From the NCBI GenBank assembly GCA_018500065.2, contig JAHBAO020000108.1, positions 1-40,241 on the forward strand: 40,241 bases of DNA, written 5' to 3'. Under the pieces are notes generated by a model. The model saw only the letters and a program-made list of their open reading frames with translations, had not been told where the DNA came from and did no database searches. Positions 39,308-40,241 of this stretch are shown in pieces. The first letter of the stretch is position 1. Every line of letters begins with the position of its first letter. Source of the DNA: Octadecabacter sp. Lineage in GTDB: Bacteria > Pseudomonadota > Alphaproteobacteria > Rhodobacterales > Rhodobacteraceae. A program made the position numbers and the translations under genes.

Positions 39308-40241
39308 TTATTTGGGGCCAATCATGTCCTCAGGGCGCACAACGCGGTCGAATGTTTCTTCGTCGACAAATCCAAGGGCTACGGCTTCTTCACGCAGGGT
39401 CGTGCCGTTCTTATGCGCAGTCTTGGCGACTTTCGTGGCGTTGTCGTAGCCAATTTCAGGGGCCAAAGCTGTCACCAGCATCAGGGATTCCTTCATCAGT
39501 TTGTCGATACGCGCTTCATTGGCTTGCGTGCCAGCCAGCATACGGTCCGTAAAGCTATCCGTGACGTCGCCCAAAAGCTGCATGGATTGCAGCAGGTTAT
39601 ATGACATCATCGGGTTGTAGACGTTCAATTCGAAGTGACCTTGCGAACCTGCAAAACCAATCGCGGCATCATTACCCATGATGTGCGCACAAACCTGCGT
39701 CATGGCTTCGGCTTGTGTCGGGTTCACTTTGCCCGGCATAATCGAGGAACCAGGTTCGTTTTCCGGCAAGATCAATTCACCCAGACCGGACCGCGGACCA
39801 GAGCCCAAGAAACGCATGTCGTTGGCGATTTTGTAGCATGCCATCGCGGTGGTTTTGATTGCGCCGGACATGAAGACCATCGCATCGTGCGCGGCGAGGG
39901 CTTCAAATTTGTTCGGTGCCGTCACAAAAGGCAGGCCCGTGATGTCAGCCATGTGGCCCGCAACCGTTGTGTCCCACCCTTTGTCGGTGTTCAGACCGGT
40001 GCCAACGGCGGTGCCGCCTTGGGCGAGTTCATAAATACCGGGCAGGGCCATCTTGATGCGCTCAATCCCGTTGCGCATCTGCTTGGCGTAGCCGGAGAAT
40101 TCCTGACCCAATGTCAGCGGTGTCGCGTCTTGGGTGTGGGTACGGCCGATCTTGATGATGTCTTTGAACTTTTCGGCTTTGTTTTCCAGCTCGGCTGCGA
40201 ACTTTTCGAGGCCCGGCAACATCACATCGCGTGCGGTCATC
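39308..40241 (-). CDS. fumC: Class II fumarate hydratase, C-terminal part (cut by window end)
   Basis: Interconverts fumarate and malate in the TCA cycle; oxygen-stable tetramer without an Fe-S cluster. About 311 codons are visible; the first roughly 150 residues lie beyond the window. Signatures are IKIGRTHTQDATPLTLGQEFSG, then TAVGTGLN and the superfamily stretch GSSIMPGKVNP with the catalytic serine loop. It is followed without a gap by the DUF4169 gene. Confidence 0.96.
   Translation of the reverse strand, partial: MTARDVMLPGLEKFAAELENKAEKFKDIIKIGRTHTQDATPLTLGQEFSGYAKQMRNGIERIKMALPGIYELAQGGTAVGTGLNTDKGWDTTVAGHMADITGLPFVTAPNKFEALAAHDAMVFMSGAIKTTAMACYKIANDMRFLGSGPRSGLGELILPENEPGSSIMPGKVNPTQAEAMTQVCAHIMGNDAAIGFAGSQGHFELNVYNPMMSYNLLQSMQLLGDVTDSFTDRMLAGTQANEARIDKLMKESLMLVTALAPEIGYDNATKVAKTAHKNGTTLREEAVALGFVDEETFDRVVRPEDMIGPK

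Overview
The window reads as chromosome of an alphaproteobacterium of the Rhodobacteraceae (Roseobacter group). Support, from recognition rather than a database search: the gene repertoire (lptD-lptG-lptF beside pepA-holC, purM-purN, purC-purS-purQ, a DctB/DctD pair, the F1-ATPase zeta inhibitor, a stand-alone corrinoid protein with a homocysteine methyltransferase, RNase E with a large acidic insertion), an NtrC-type regulator lacking its sigma-54 contact loop, and codon use typical of the group.

Layout. 1-3816 (-): lptF, lptG and the start of lptD, export of LPS to the outer membrane. 3961-5895 (+): pepA and holC. 5945-9098 (-): retropepsin-like protease, MarC membrane protein, ABC-F ATPase. 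9205-10603 (+): ndk with a strong terminator, then an EamA-type transporter preceded by an unusually foldable leader. 10600-11410 (-): a decayed lytic transglycosylase end, a TfoX C-terminal-domain protein and a possible 38-residue gene. 11831-13972: a decayed integrative element of about 2.1 kb at the 3' end of tRNA-Asn, bounded by 22-bp direct repeats. It holds a nucleotidyltransferase-fold gene behind two tandem inverted-repeat operators, the first ten codons of a lost partner gene, and the N-terminal part of a tyrosine-recombinase-like integrase behind four evenly spaced GTGCAC repeats.

14095-16698: MBL-fold hydrolase (-), EnvZ-like kinase without an adjacent regulator (+), tRNA with CAU anticodon, probably tRNA-Ile2 (-). 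16811-19664 (+): purM, purN, rnd. 19671-20156 (-): a lipoprotein. 20277-20678 (+): a SufE-family protein. 20675-25107 (-): MprF-like membrane synthase, Bmt, corrinoid protein and DUF1638 protein, the last three probably parts of a split cobalamin-dependent methionine synthase. 25255-25569 (-): F1-ATPase zeta inhibitor. 25710-27385 (+): purC, purS, purQ. 27447-31335 (+): dctB, dctD and an endonuclease/exonuclease/phosphatase-family protein. 31783-34476 (+): rne behind a 447-base leader. 34547-34774 (-): TusA. 34910-38365 (+): CcdA, a membrane hydrolase and a cytochrome P450. 38647-40241: a small unknown protein (+), then fumC, a DUF4169 protein and a ribbon-helix-helix protein in one tight operon (-).

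Most of the window is housekeeping. The accessory part is the tRNA-Asn element, whose remaining parts (operator, nucleotidyltransferase, truncated second gene) look like half of a self-regulated, toxin-antitoxin-like or defence-like module that has lost its partner. That function is inferred, not shown.
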